Shown here in pieces: positions 16,876-24,715 of a stretch of 36,599 nucleotides of DNA. Numbering within the stretch: the first letter of the stretch is position 1; each line of letters opens with the position of its first letter. The translations under genes and the position numbers were made by a program. The notes under the pieces are model-generated. The model did no database searches. It worked only from the letters and a program-made list of their open reading frames with translations, and was not told where the DNA came from. The stretch covers positions 1-36,599 of the forward strand of contig CACXCG010000036.1 of the NCBI GenBank assembly GCA_902766125.1, in the 5' to 3' direction. This DNA comes from an uncultured Spirochaetaceae bacterium (GTDB lineage: Bacteria > Spirochaetota > Spirochaetia > Treponematales > Treponemataceae).

Positions 16876-17003
16876 CAAAGAAAGCTCCCGCTAAAAAAGC
16901 AGCAGTTAAAAAGGCTCCTGCTAAGAAAGCTGTAGCAAAGAAAGCTCCTGCTAAAAAAGCAACCGCTAAAAAGCCGGCAGCAAAAAAAACAACCAAGAAA
17001 TAA
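16711..17003 (+). repeat. Lys-Ala-Pro coding repeat (histone H1-like tail), frame broken near 16850
   Basis: The DNA repeats short units coding KAPAKK, KAAAK and KAVAKK. Up to about 16850 it is in frame with ppdK. Beyond that the same repeat continues one frame over, with units such as KAPAKKAV and [11 protein letters not shown], to a TAA at 17001-17003 just before the ppdK terminator. Adding one A to the run would give one open protein of about 993 residues. The tail is highly basic and resembles the C-terminal tails of histone H1 and bacterial H1-like proteins, so nucleic-acid or polyanion binding is a reasonable guess. Confidence 0.85.
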
Positions 17004-17027
17004 GGCGTAACCGCTAGATTCTTGTTA

Positions 17028-17056
17028 CCCCCGGATATTTTGTCCGGGGGTTTTTT
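17028..17056 (+). terminator. Rho-independent terminator of ppdK
   Basis: CCCCCGGA (17028-17035) pairs perfectly with TCCGGGGG (17043-17050) across a 7-nt loop, followed by six Ts. It lies 24 bp after the stop of the restored tail frame, not the premature one, which supports the longer reading as the ancestral gene. Confidence 0.95.
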
Positions 17057-17067
17057 ATAGGTAAAAC

Positions 17068-17868
17068 ATGAAAAACATTTCAAACTTTCATACACACACA
17101 GAACTCTGTCATCATGCAATCGGAATGCCCGAAGATTATGCAAAACAGGCAAGTATTGAAGGATGCTCTGCATTAGGCTTCAGCGATCACTGTCCCTACC
17201 CTGACACGCCAACAGACAGCTGGTCCAGCGTCAGAATGTCTATTCCTCAGATAGAATTATACAAACAGGAAATTCAAAAAGTAAAAGAGTCTGTTTCGTT
17301 TCCTGTCTTTTGGGGATTTGAATGTGAATATGATAAAAACTTTCTCAGCTGGTATCGTGATGAACTTTTAGGACACTATGGTGCACAATACTTAGTATTA
17401 GGAAGTCACTGGCTAACAAAAGGAACCGAACACATTTACTGTCCCGAACTGAAAGACCCTAAAGATATCAGCGCATATATCGATCAGACAATAGAAGGAA
17501 TGCGAACCGGACTGTTTGCATTTTTAGCTCACCCTGATTTGTTTATGAAAGGATATAAAGAATGGGATGCTCAGTCACAGACATGGTTAAAAGCCTTACT
17601 TGATGCTGCAATAGATTTACAGTTACCACTAGAGATCAACGGCTTAGGAATGAGTCGCGAACCTATTGAAACATCGCATGGGTTACGATATCAGTACCCG
17701 TATCGCGAGTTCTGGGAAATGGTTGCACAAACATCTGTACCCGTCATCTGTAATTCTGATGCACACGACCCCCAGGATGTAATTTTCAACGCACAGAAGG
17801 CAAGAAATTTTGCAGCACGGTTTGGAATTGTACCCATAGATTTCCCCAAATTTACGCAATTAACGTAA
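17068..17868 (+). CDS. PHP-domain phosphoesterase (histidinol-phosphatase-like)
   Basis: This 266-residue protein has the PHP metal-dependent phosphoesterase fold. Metal-ligand motifs seen are NFHTHTELCHHA at the N terminus, GFSDHCPYPD, FWGFECEYD, LGSHW, FLAHPDLFM and a final CNSDAHDPQD. Length and motif order fit the HisK-type histidinol phosphatase group, but no his genes lie nearby, so the substrate may be another phosphate ester. It starts 11 bp after the ppdK terminator. The bases before the ATG (TATAGG then 6 nt) could be a poor -10 box or a weak ribosome-binding site; neither is convincing, and read-through from ppdK is possible. Confidence 0.88.
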   Translation: MKNISNFHTHTELCHHAIGMPEDYAKQASIEGCSALGFSDHCPYPDTPTDSWSSVRMSIPQIELYKQEIQKVKESVSFPVFWGFECEYDKNFLSWYRDELLGHYGAQYLVLGSHWLTKGTEHIYCPELKDPKDISAYIDQTIEGMRTGLFAFLAHPDLFMKGYKEWDAQSQTWLKALLDAAIDLQLPLEINGLGMSREPIETSHGLRYQYPYREFWEMVAQTSVPVICNSDAHDPQDVIFNAQKARNFAARFGIVPIDFPKFTQLT

Positions 17869-17874
17869 AATAAA

Positions 17875-17903
17875 TTGCAAATTCTACAGTTCCGTTTTAT
17901 AAT
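17875..17903 (+). promoter_or_regulatory. Promoter of the MocR-like regulator (leaderless type)
   Basis: TTGCAA (17875-17880), 17 bp, a perfect TATAAT (17898-17903), then 8 nt to ATG 17912. No ribosome-binding site fits between. Confidence 0.75.
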
Positions 17904-17911
17904 GAATAGAT

Positions 17912-19525
17912 ATGAATTTGGTGCCTTTCACGATAGATGAAGACAGTAAGGTTAAGCGTTACTATCAACTTTATTCGCTCTTTGCGGAACACATTGCATC
18001 AGGGAAAATTCCTGCTGGTGAAAAATTACCTTCTATCCGCACTGTGGCAGAACAGCTGAGCCTTGCAAGAAACACTGTCGTAAAAGCATACGAATTGCTC
18101 GAAGAAGAAGGATATATTTTTTCTTACGAGAAAAGCGGTTTTTTTGTAAAAGACAGGGATACAACAGCGTTTATCCATCAGCATTTACAAAAAACAGAAG
18201 AAGTCGTTCCCACCGTTGATTCTATTCTTAATCAGCGAAAGGGTTCAGGAGTAAAACCTGCAATTCAGGCAAAGGCACAGGAGCTGTCTGAATTCACAGA
18301 TCTTATCAAAGAAACAAGCCGTCCGTCTGCGGTTTCTCAGTCGGAATTAGATGCGGTATTAAATGCACCAAAAAAATCTACCGCAGCAACTGATCCTAAA
18401 AAAACGGAGAAGGCGAAGAAGATGAAAGAAAACCTGGATGAAAAAGTTGCATCAATCATGCAGCAAATTCAATGGGATTCAGAAGATGCAGATGCTCAGA
18501 CTTTGACTCAATCGGAATTAGATGCCGTTCTTAATTCAGGTGTTGTTACCTCCGTTGAACAGCATCAGGCTATTGAGATTGAAGATAAATTATCAGATAT
18601 CATGGATGAAATCCGTGCTGGTTTTGAAGATGAAGAATCACAGACTCTTTCTCAATCAGAACTTGATAACATTCTTGCAACAGAAAGTGTTGTCGTTGAA
18701 AAAGAATTAATTTCAACCGATGTTGATTCAGCAATTAACATGGGTAGTGAAGAAGACTTTGATGAAGAAGCATGTATGATAAGCGATGAAGATTCTCCTT
18801 TTGGAACAGAACATTTTAGAACAACCGTTACTGAATTCTTATCTATCCACAAAAAGATAAACAGCACGCCAAAACAGCTTGTTGGTGGTGCAAACGTAGA
18901 AGAATTAATTGCTAACACATTACAGGTTATTCTTTCGCTGCAAAAAAAACAGCCTAAGGCAGAACGGCCACGCGGACTGTTCCGTCTTGCACAGCTTGCA
19001 GAAGCAGGACAGCTTTCTTCTGCAACAAATACAGTGTCTGACAAAATTGCAATTCCTTCTAACGGAGCAGACTGTCTGCAATTTTTAAAAGATGTTGGAT
19101 TTACTGTTTCAGAATTGTTCTGTGACATACACGGAGTAACTCCTGATGAACTTTCAGAATCCGGTGCCTGTGTGCTTGTTACCACAACAACCAGTGCTAA
19201 TGCAAAACGCAGATCAGATTTGCTGGAATGGGTAAAGCAAAACGACAACCGTTACATTCTGGAATACGACAAAGAAGCAAGTGATGTAGTTCCTTCACTG
19301 CAGGGACAGGATACATCCGGCAGAGTTATCTATGCAGGTGCTGCTTCTGATTTGGTTCCAAAATTTCATTCCTGCTGGGCAGTGCTTCCCGTTACACTTT
19401 TAAACGCTTACTATAAGCAGTTCGGTGAAGAAGAACTTGAACTTTCTGAAGCAGAACAGAATAAACTTGTTGACTTCATAGAAAGCGGTGAACTTGACCA
19501 GTATCTTTCTGATAAAGACTTATGA
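17912..19525 (+). CDS. GntR/MocR-like regulator with degenerate aminotransferase domain and three SQSELD motifs
   Basis: Residues 1-80 form a GntR winged helix (YSLFAEHIASGKIPAGEKLP, then LSLARNTVVKAYELLEEEGY). Residues 85-300 are an acidic, low-complexity linker holding three copies of a motif: SQSELDAVLN (142-151), TQSELDAVLN (199-208) and SQSELDNILA (247-256). The last two belong to a duplicated unit of about 36 residues that starts with an E/D-K-x-x-x-IM helix. The remainder (about 310-525) follows the order of a MocR aminotransferase-like domain, for example RYILEYDKEAS, VPSLQGQDTSGRVIYAG and WAVLPVTLL. The PLP-lysine position, normally GTFSK, reads GAASD with Asp480, so cofactor binding is probably lost. 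The motif resembles the CheY-binding N terminus of FliM. The stop overlaps the next start (ATGA). Confidence 0.8.
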   Translation: MNLVPFTIDEDSKVKRYYQLYSLFAEHIASGKIPAGEKLPSIRTVAEQLSLARNTVVKAYELLEEEGYIFSYEKSGFFVKDRDTTAFIHQHLQKTEEVVPTVDSILNQRKGSGVKPAIQAKAQELSEFTDLIKETSRPSAVSQSELDAVLNAPKKSTAATDPKKTEKAKKMKENLDEKVASIMQQIQWDSEDADAQTLTQSELDAVLNSGVVTSVEQHQAIEIEDKLSDIMDEIRAGFEDEESQTLSQSELDNILATESVVVEKELISTDVDSAINMGSEEDFDEEACMISDEDSPFGTEHFRTTVTEFLSIHKKINSTPKQLVGGANVEELIANTLQVILSLQKKQPKAERPRGLFRLAQLAEAGQLSSATNTVSDKIAIPSNGADCLQFLKDVGFTVSELFCDIHGVTPDELSESGACVLVTTTTSANAKRRSDLLEWVKQNDNRYILEYDKEASDVVPSLQGQDTSGRVIYAGAASDLVPKFHSCWAVLPVTLLNAYYKQFGEEELELSEAEQNKLVDFIESGELDQYLSDKDL

Positions 19526-20286
19526 CACAAAATCAATGGAACGCCTTCTGCAATTTTAAGGAACAGATGAAGTCTCTCTGTGATGAGTGGGGACTTTTAA
19601 AAGACAAACTGTATCCGTTACAAAAGGCAGCTTCAAAAAAAGACACCCCAGAGTATCCTCTGCAAACGGCCGTTGTGTACAATCAGGCATATGATTCGAT
19701 AACCATTAATGATGATATTCGTCTGATTGTTATTGGTGACAATCCCGGAAAAGACGAACAGCTGGAAAAAAACCGCCGTTATCTTGTTGGACAAAGCGGA
19801 AAAATTGCTGACGGATTTTTCCACCGCAAGCCTGAACTGAACATTGACTTTCGCAAAAATACAATTATCGTAAACAAAACTCCTGTTCATACTGCAAAGA
19901 CAGCACATCTTAAATATCTTTCCAAAAACGGAGATGAACAGATACAAAAACTGTTGCTTGAATCGCAAATACAAATGGCTCAGCTTACGGCAACACTTCA
20001 TCAGCAGTTACTGTCGGGTACAGATTGTCCCCAAAATACTCCGCAGTTATGGTTAGTTGGTTATGCTGAATTAAAAGGCAAAGGAATTTTTCTTCCCTAC
20101 AGAGATGCACTTAAAAATTCTTATTCGACGGAAGCATGGGATAATGTATTTGTGTACCAGCATTTTTCAATGAACCGTTTTCTTATTGATTTACGATCAT
20201 ATTGTGCACAGAATCCACAGCTTACGTTATCACAGGCTTTGTATGCGTTAGGTCACTTACATCGCGACGAAATTTTTATCGTTTAG
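19522..20286 (+). CDS. Uracil-DNA glycosylase-fold protein
   Basis: This 254-residue protein looks like a divergent member of the uracil-DNA glycosylase superfamily. It has LIVIGDNPGKDEQ (motif A position, water-activating loop), RRYLVGQSGKIADGFF, IIVNKTPVHTAKT in the core, and VYQHFSMNRF in the place of the C-terminal His loop. Family members excise deaminated bases, though several branches have other or unknown roles. The ATG overlaps the stop of the MocR-like regulator by 4 nt (ATGA), so the two are translationally coupled and probably work together. Its end overlaps the convergent hrpB by 4 bp. Activity is unproven. Confidence 0.65.
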   Translation: MTQNQWNAFCNFKEQMKSLCDEWGLLKDKLYPLQKAASKKDTPEYPLQTAVVYNQAYDSITINDDIRLIVIGDNPGKDEQLEKNRRYLVGQSGKIADGFFHRKPELNIDFRKNTIIVNKTPVHTAKTAHLKYLSKNGDEQIQKLLLESQIQMAQLTATLHQQLLSGTDCPQNTPQLWLVGYAELKGKGIFLPYRDALKNSYSTEAWDNVFVYQHFSMNRFLIDLRSYCAQNPQLTLSQALYALGHLHRDEIFIV

Positions 20287-22631
20287 TTTTCCGTTTCCTG
20301 TACAACGCGGTAATTCCAGTTATGTTTGGGATACCGTGCTTTCATTTCGCTGCAAATCTCTGGCCAGGTTTCTTCCCAAAAATGCTCTAAGTCACTGGTT
20401 ACCTGGAGCGGTCTGCGGGCTGGCGACAATAATCTGAATAAAACAGGCACTCCCAAAATCTTAGGCGTTGTAAGACATCCGAATGCCTGCTGAATAATTA
20501 TTTCTATCGACGGAATAATTGTGTCATTTTGTTTTGTATATGTTATCCGCTTTGGCTTTGAACCAGAAACAAGACAGATTGTTTTAGGTACCGCTTTATT
20601 TACTGTCTGTGCATCCAGATACCAGGACAGAGCATCAAACACAATTTGCGCATTTAGTTTAGTTTCCTCAGACATAAACGGACTAAGCCATTCGTTTACA
20701 GTTTGTGCCAGCAAACATAACCGCTGCTGAATATCCTCAGTTTCGTATCCTTCATTTTTTGCATTCTGAACAAAGAACTCTGCGCGTAACAGTAAATCCT
20801 GTGCTGCTTCATTTAAGGGAAGCCATTCAAGTCCCTTCTGAGCTACTTCGTTACAGACTGCCTGCATGTACGACCGAGCGTTAGTCTTTATGTCTTTTTT
20901 CCAGAGAATCAGCTTTCCATAGGCACATTCCTGCACAGAATGCAGCTTTTGACTGCCATTTTCAAACCACGACCGTTCGTTAGTTACTGAATTCGCCTCT
21001 AAAAAAGCCTCTGCAAAGACTTCTGACAGGGGATTAAAGGCATAAATGCGGCCTGTTGTTTCCCCAGCATCAACAGAAGGGGCTACAATATACTTTGTAA
21101 AAGGACGCTTTGCTTCTGCCAGCACCGCTTTTCTGCCAGACGTAAACTGATACACTCCGTCATCGTTTTCACATCGGGCAATACGATCTGGAAAGCCGGA
21201 AATCAGTGCATATTCTGTTGAAAAGTTCTTAGCCTTTGGTGTTAGTTCAGTACGGTTTATTCGGGCTATACGACGTTCCATATCGTTTATATACAGCTCT
21301 TTGCTAAACTGTGATGCAATACGTATACTTTCTGCTTCTTTACCAAAAGGAAGACCGCTTAGTGCTACACATGCAAGACGGACATTTGTTCCCATGGTAA
21401 GACAGGCTTTTCCCAGTGCTGTTATGTGACCGTCTTTTATGCACCCCAAAAGAGTCAGTAAATCAACAGCACTATTCCAGGCTGCCTGCGGTGGTTCATC
21501 AAGCCAGTCTAACGAAGTCCGGGCGTCTGTACCGCTACCCCATTCGGCACACTCTAACACTAAAGAAGACAAATCTGAAGTTAAAATCTGAGGAGCTGTC
21601 GCAACCTGCCGGACATCATGTTTGTTGTACAGCCGGATACAGGTTCCCGGCTTTATACGTCCTGCACGACCTGCGCGCTGTTCTGCATTAAATACCGAAG
21701 ACTGAACGGTTACCAGTTCTTCCATTCCCAGACGGGCATTATATTGTGAGATTCTGCTTAATCCGCTGTCTATAACAACCGTAACATCAGGAACGGTAAG
21801 TGACGTTTCTGCAATTGCACTGGAAAGAATTACACGACGCTTTGTATTATCTTTTTTTTCAAGAACTCTTTTTTGTTCAGCAAAATCGATTGAACTGTGA
21901 AGCACACATATTTCTGCATCAATGCCATATTCTTCAATTTGTTCTTTTGCTTTTCTTATTTCTTTTATTCCCGGTAAGAATGCAAGAATTGTTCCGTCAT
22001 CATGTGGATGCAATACTTCTTCTCGTACCGCCTGCGCAACAGACAGTGTATCTGCATACTCAATGCTGACATCAAATTGTTTTCCCGGTACCTGAACTAA
22101 CGGTGCCTGTAAATATTCACACAACAGTTTTGTCTGCATGGTCGCTGACATAACCAGCACAAATAAATCATCTCGCAAAGCAAGTGTCTCTTTTAAAAAT
22201 GCAAGAGCAAGATCTGCATGAATGGAACGTTCATGAAATTCATCAATTACAATAACAGAGATTCCTTCGAGCAAAGGATCACTCTGCAACTTTCGCGTAA
22301 GAATTGCTTCTGTTACAACCGTAAACCGTGTTTTGTCACTTACCCTGGATTCATGATGCATCTGATATCCACAGGTTTGCCCGGGCTTTTCTTCTAACAA
22401 TGATGATACTCTGTTTGCTATGCCAAGTACCGCAAGCCGTCTGGGTTCAAGCATGACAATCTGTCCGCTAAAGTGTTTTAAGAGTGCAAGAGGAAGCACG
22501 GTTGATTTACCTGCGGCCGTTTGTGCCGTAAGCACTAAACAGTGCGACGGAGAAGTTTTTAAGGATTCACAGATGGAATCAAGATACGGTGTAATGGGTA
22601 AATCATCTATCTGCATATTGAAACCAGCCAT
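20283..22631 (-). CDS. hrpB: ATP-dependent RNA helicase HrpB
   Basis: This protein of up to 782 residues is a DEAH-family helicase of the HrpB type. It shows a Walker A variant LTAQTAAGKSTVLPLAL, MLEPRRLAVLGIA (motif Ia), VIDEFHERSIHADLAL (motif II, with the HrpB-typical DEFH), VMSATMQ (motif III), LSSAIAETSLTVPDV and EQRAGRAGRIKPG (motif VI). The C-terminal part with PARRPLQVTSDLEHFWEETW and MKARYPKHNW is specific to HrpB. Its physiological role in spirochaetes is not established; homologues act in RNA processing. An internal ATG at 22616 (MQIDDLP) fits the usual HrpB start equally well. The 5' end overlaps the upstream membrane-protein gene by 25 bp, so both form one unit. Confidence 0.93.
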   Translation of the reverse strand: MAGFNMQIDDLPITPYLDSICESLKTSPSHCLVLTAQTAAGKSTVLPLALLKHFSGQIVMLEPRRLAVLGIANRVSSLLEEKPGQTCGYQMHHESRVSDKTRFTVVTEAILTRKLQSDPLLEGISVIVIDEFHERSIHADLALAFLKETLALRDDLFVLVMSATMQTKLLCEYLQAPLVQVPGKQFDVSIEYADTLSVAQAVREEVLHPHDDGTILAFLPGIKEIRKAKEQIEEYGIDAEICVLHSSIDFAEQKRVLEKKDNTKRRVILSSAIAETSLTVPDVTVVIDSGLSRISQYNARLGMEELVTVQSSVFNAEQRAGRAGRIKPGTCIRLYNKHDVRQVATAPQILTSDLSSLVLECAEWGSGTDARTSLDWLDEPPQAAWNSAVDLLTLLGCIKDGHITALGKACLTMGTNVRLACVALSGLPFGKEAESIRIASQFSKELYINDMERRIARINRTELTPKAKNFSTEYALISGFPDRIARCENDDGVYQFTSGRKAVLAEAKRPFTKYIVAPSVDAGETTGRIYAFNPLSEVFAEAFLEANSVTNERSWFENGSQKLHSVQECAYGKLILWKKDIKTNARSYMQAVCNEVAQKGLEWLPLNEAAQDLLLRAEFFVQNAKNEGYETEDIQQRLCLLAQTVNEWLSPFMSEETKLNAQIVFDALSWYLDAQTVNKAVPKTICLVSGSKPKRITYTKQNDTIIPSIEIIIQQAFGCLTTPKILGVPVLFRLLSPARRPLQVTSDLEHFWEETWPEICSEMKARYPKHNWNYRVVQETEN

Positions 22632-23611
22632 GTATCCAGCGTAACGAATAGGTTTTGTTTTTTAAACTGTGGTTTTGTCTGCGTTAACTTTGACGCATAC
22701 AATAAAACCTGCTGCAGTAATGCACCGAATTTTCCGGGTAAGTGTAAGTCTGGACTTATTGCACACTGCGAAAGAAAAACCATGCCTACAAGAATTCCAC
22801 TTCTCTGTAATCCGTTTATTAATGAGCCTTGTGTTATTCGCCAGGTGCCAATTGGATAGAGCACTTTTCCAGACGGAGTAAGTAATGCAAGCAGTATGAC
22901 CGTAAGCGTAACAAATACTGACGGAAGCAATTTAACAATCCGTTTTCGTTTTATACTTGCCGCAATAAAAAAAACTGCAACACAAATCCATTCAACATAA
23001 ACATTGCGCATAAACAAAAACACAAGCGCAATTGCAATAGTCACCATAAACCACACAAGTGCAGCTGTACTGTTTTTTCTTTCGTGCTGATTTTCTATTT
23101 TGTTTTCTGATATTTGCATTACAATAAGGTTTGCATACCAGACAGAACGATTTTCAAACAGTAAGACAAAAACACCGAGTGCAATTCCGGTGATACATCC
23201 TACTGTAAACAAAAGCGGTGCAATCAGTTTTACAGAAGCTTCTCCCAGCAGAATGCGTGCACAGAACAACTGCGAAACATTATTTGCTAACGAGCCTGCA
23301 ACGGTTACACCAAAATCTGACACTTGGTTTTTACACAGACGGGATAGTAAAAGCATAATGCATACACTTGCAAAACTGCCGCTTGCACTCAGCAAAAATA
23401 CATAACTGAAAAGGGTACCGCTTATTACTGCCTGTCCCACAACTTTTAATACGGTAAGCAAAAGCACATCGCGGACAGACAGTTTTCTCAGAGAAAAAAT
23501 AATGGGAAGGTTTGCAAGCCCTAAACGCAAAAAAGGAAGCGGTTTAGGAATTGCGTATTCGACAGAAGACAAAAGCAGGCAGAGTGCTGCTAAAAAAGAT
23601 GTCTGACCCAT
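22607..23611 (-). CDS. Gx-transporter (Hpre_diP_synt_I-like) fused to an EcfT-like membrane domain
   Basis: This 334-residue protein has two hydrophobic halves joined by a charged linker (around residues 165-188, with ENQHERKNS). The first half matches the Gx transporter family (once called heptaprenyl diphosphate synthase component I): FLRLGLANLPIIFSLRKLSVRD is its signature, followed by GTLFSYVFLLSASGSFASV. Such proteins resemble substrate-binding S components of ECF transporters. The second half has LLALLTPSGKVLYPIG and WRITQGSLINGLQRSGILVG, which read like an ECF transmembrane coupling (T) component, but it ends before the usual Ala-Arg coupling motifs. The start ATG follows directly on the T-run of the upstream terminator, with no ribosome-binding site. 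Substrate unknown. Confidence 0.65.
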   Translation of the reverse strand: MGQTSFLAALCLLLSSVEYAIPKPLPFLRLGLANLPIIFSLRKLSVRDVLLLTVLKVVGQAVISGTLFSYVFLLSASGSFASVCIMLLLSRLCKNQVSDFGVTVAGSLANNVSQLFCARILLGEASVKLIAPLLFTVGCITGIALGVFVLLFENRSVWYANLIVMQISENKIENQHERKNSTAALVWFMVTIAIALVFLFMRNVYVEWICVAVFFIAASIKRKRIVKLLPSVFVTLTVILLALLTPSGKVLYPIGTWRITQGSLINGLQRSGILVGMVFLSQCAISPDLHLPGKFGALLQQVLLYASKLTQTKPQFKKQNLFVTLDTWLVSICR

Positions 23612-23640
23612 AAAAAAAGAGTACCACAAAAGCGGTACTC
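23612..23640 (-). terminator. Rho-independent terminator of the rpmH-to-immunophilin operon
   Basis: On the minus strand GAGTACC (23640-23634), an 8-nt loop, GGTACTC (23625-23619) and seven Ts (23618-23612). The next gene's ATG begins immediately after the last T, so the hairpin also sits where that gene's leader should be. Confidence 0.88.
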
Positions 23641-23665
23641 TTTCAATTCAAGCAATCAAACTGAT

Positions 23666-24691
23666 CTATTTGATTTCTACAAGCTCTATATCAAATGCAA
23701 TGTATTCATTACCAGGGATGACTCCGGGATATCCGCGGGAACCGTATCCATAGTCAGCAGGAAGAACAACCGTTCGTTTTTCGCCAAGCTGCATATCCTG
23801 AACCATAAGATCAAAGCCCTTTATCATGTCGCCTTTTCCAGTAACAAAGCTAAGCGGTTCGCGTCCTGCAGAAGAATCAAACTCTGTTCCGTCAACCAGA
23901 TATCCTCTGTAGTGTGTAGATACGCTTTTTCCGGTACCACACTTTGCTCCACTTCCGGCTTTTGTTGTTTTGTAGTAAATACCAGTTGCACTGTCAACAG
24001 TAAATCCGGGGAAGGTTGCTTCTACTTCTGCTACTTTTGCAGCAACAACTTTTTCAAATTCACGATCCCAGTCTGCCTGTGTTGCGGTAAAAGCTTCTGC
24101 TTCTGCACCTTTACGAACAATAGTGATTTTATTCATCTTATCGTTTACGACAATTGAATTAACTACTTTCTGGCTTTCTTCGTCTACAACTTTACCGAAA
24201 ATTGTGTATCCGCCGTTAAGCCATGTTGTGGGAACAATGGTAATAAAGAACTGGCTACCGTTTGTGTTTTTGCCAGAGTTTGCCATTGCCAGCATACCAG
24301 GCTGATTAAAGTTAAGGCTTTCGTCTGATTCGTTGAAGAATGCATATCCGGGACCACCGGTACCGTTACCTTTCGGATCTCCACCCTGAATCATAAAATC
24401 CTGAGAGTCACGGTTTGCCTTGCTTATAACGCGATGGAACTTTAATCCGTCATAAAAAGGTTTTCCTTTTGCAGCATCAAGAGTTCCTTCTGCAAGACCA
24501 ACAAAATTGGTTACGGTAAGCGGTGACTGCTTGTACAAAAGTTCAAGTACAATTTCACCTTTGTTTGTTTCAATAACAGCAAACAGTCCTTCTTTTCCTT
24601 CAAGAACTTTTTCACTTCTAGACATACATCCTCCAAATGATAACAGAACACAGCTAAAAAGCAGCATTCCAAACATTCTTTTAAGTTTCAT
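23666..24691 (-). CDS. Dual cyclophilin-FKBP peptidyl-prolyl isomerase lipoprotein
   Basis: This 341-residue protein is a predicted lipoprotein: a short basic start, a hydrophobic stretch and a lipobox LLSFGGC with Cys22. Residues about 36-195 are a cyclophilin-type isomerase (GLKFHRVI, FMIQGGDPKGNGTGGPGYAF, MANSGKNTNGSQFFIT, LNGGYTIFGKV). After a helical linker (about 200-240, WDREFEKVVAAKVAEVEATF) comes an FKBP domain (VSTHYRGYLVDGTEFDSSAG, MIKGFDLMVQDMQLGEKRTV, YGYGSRGYPGVIPGNEYIAF). Cyclophilin-then-FKBP fusions (CFBP) are a rare architecture that I recall being described from Treponema denticola and a Flavobacterium. It probably folds envelope proteins in the periplasm. It is the last gene of the operon, 24 bp after the preceding gene. 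Confidence 0.93.
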   Translation of the reverse strand: MKLKRMFGMLLFSCVLLSFGGCMSRSEKVLEGKEGLFAVIETNKGEIVLELLYKQSPLTVTNFVGLAEGTLDAAKGKPFYDGLKFHRVISKANRDSQDFMIQGGDPKGNGTGGPGYAFFNESDESLNFNQPGMLAMANSGKNTNGSQFFITIVPTTWLNGGYTIFGKVVDEESQKVVNSIVVNDKMNKITIVRKGAEAEAFTATQADWDREFEKVVAAKVAEVEATFPGFTVDSATGIYYKTTKAGSGAKCGTGKSVSTHYRGYLVDGTEFDSSAGREPLSFVTGKGDMIKGFDLMVQDMQLGEKRTVVLPADYGYGSRGYPGVIPGNEYIAFDIELVEIK

Positions 24692-24715
24692 TTTTATCCC
24701 CTTTGTTTTGCTACA

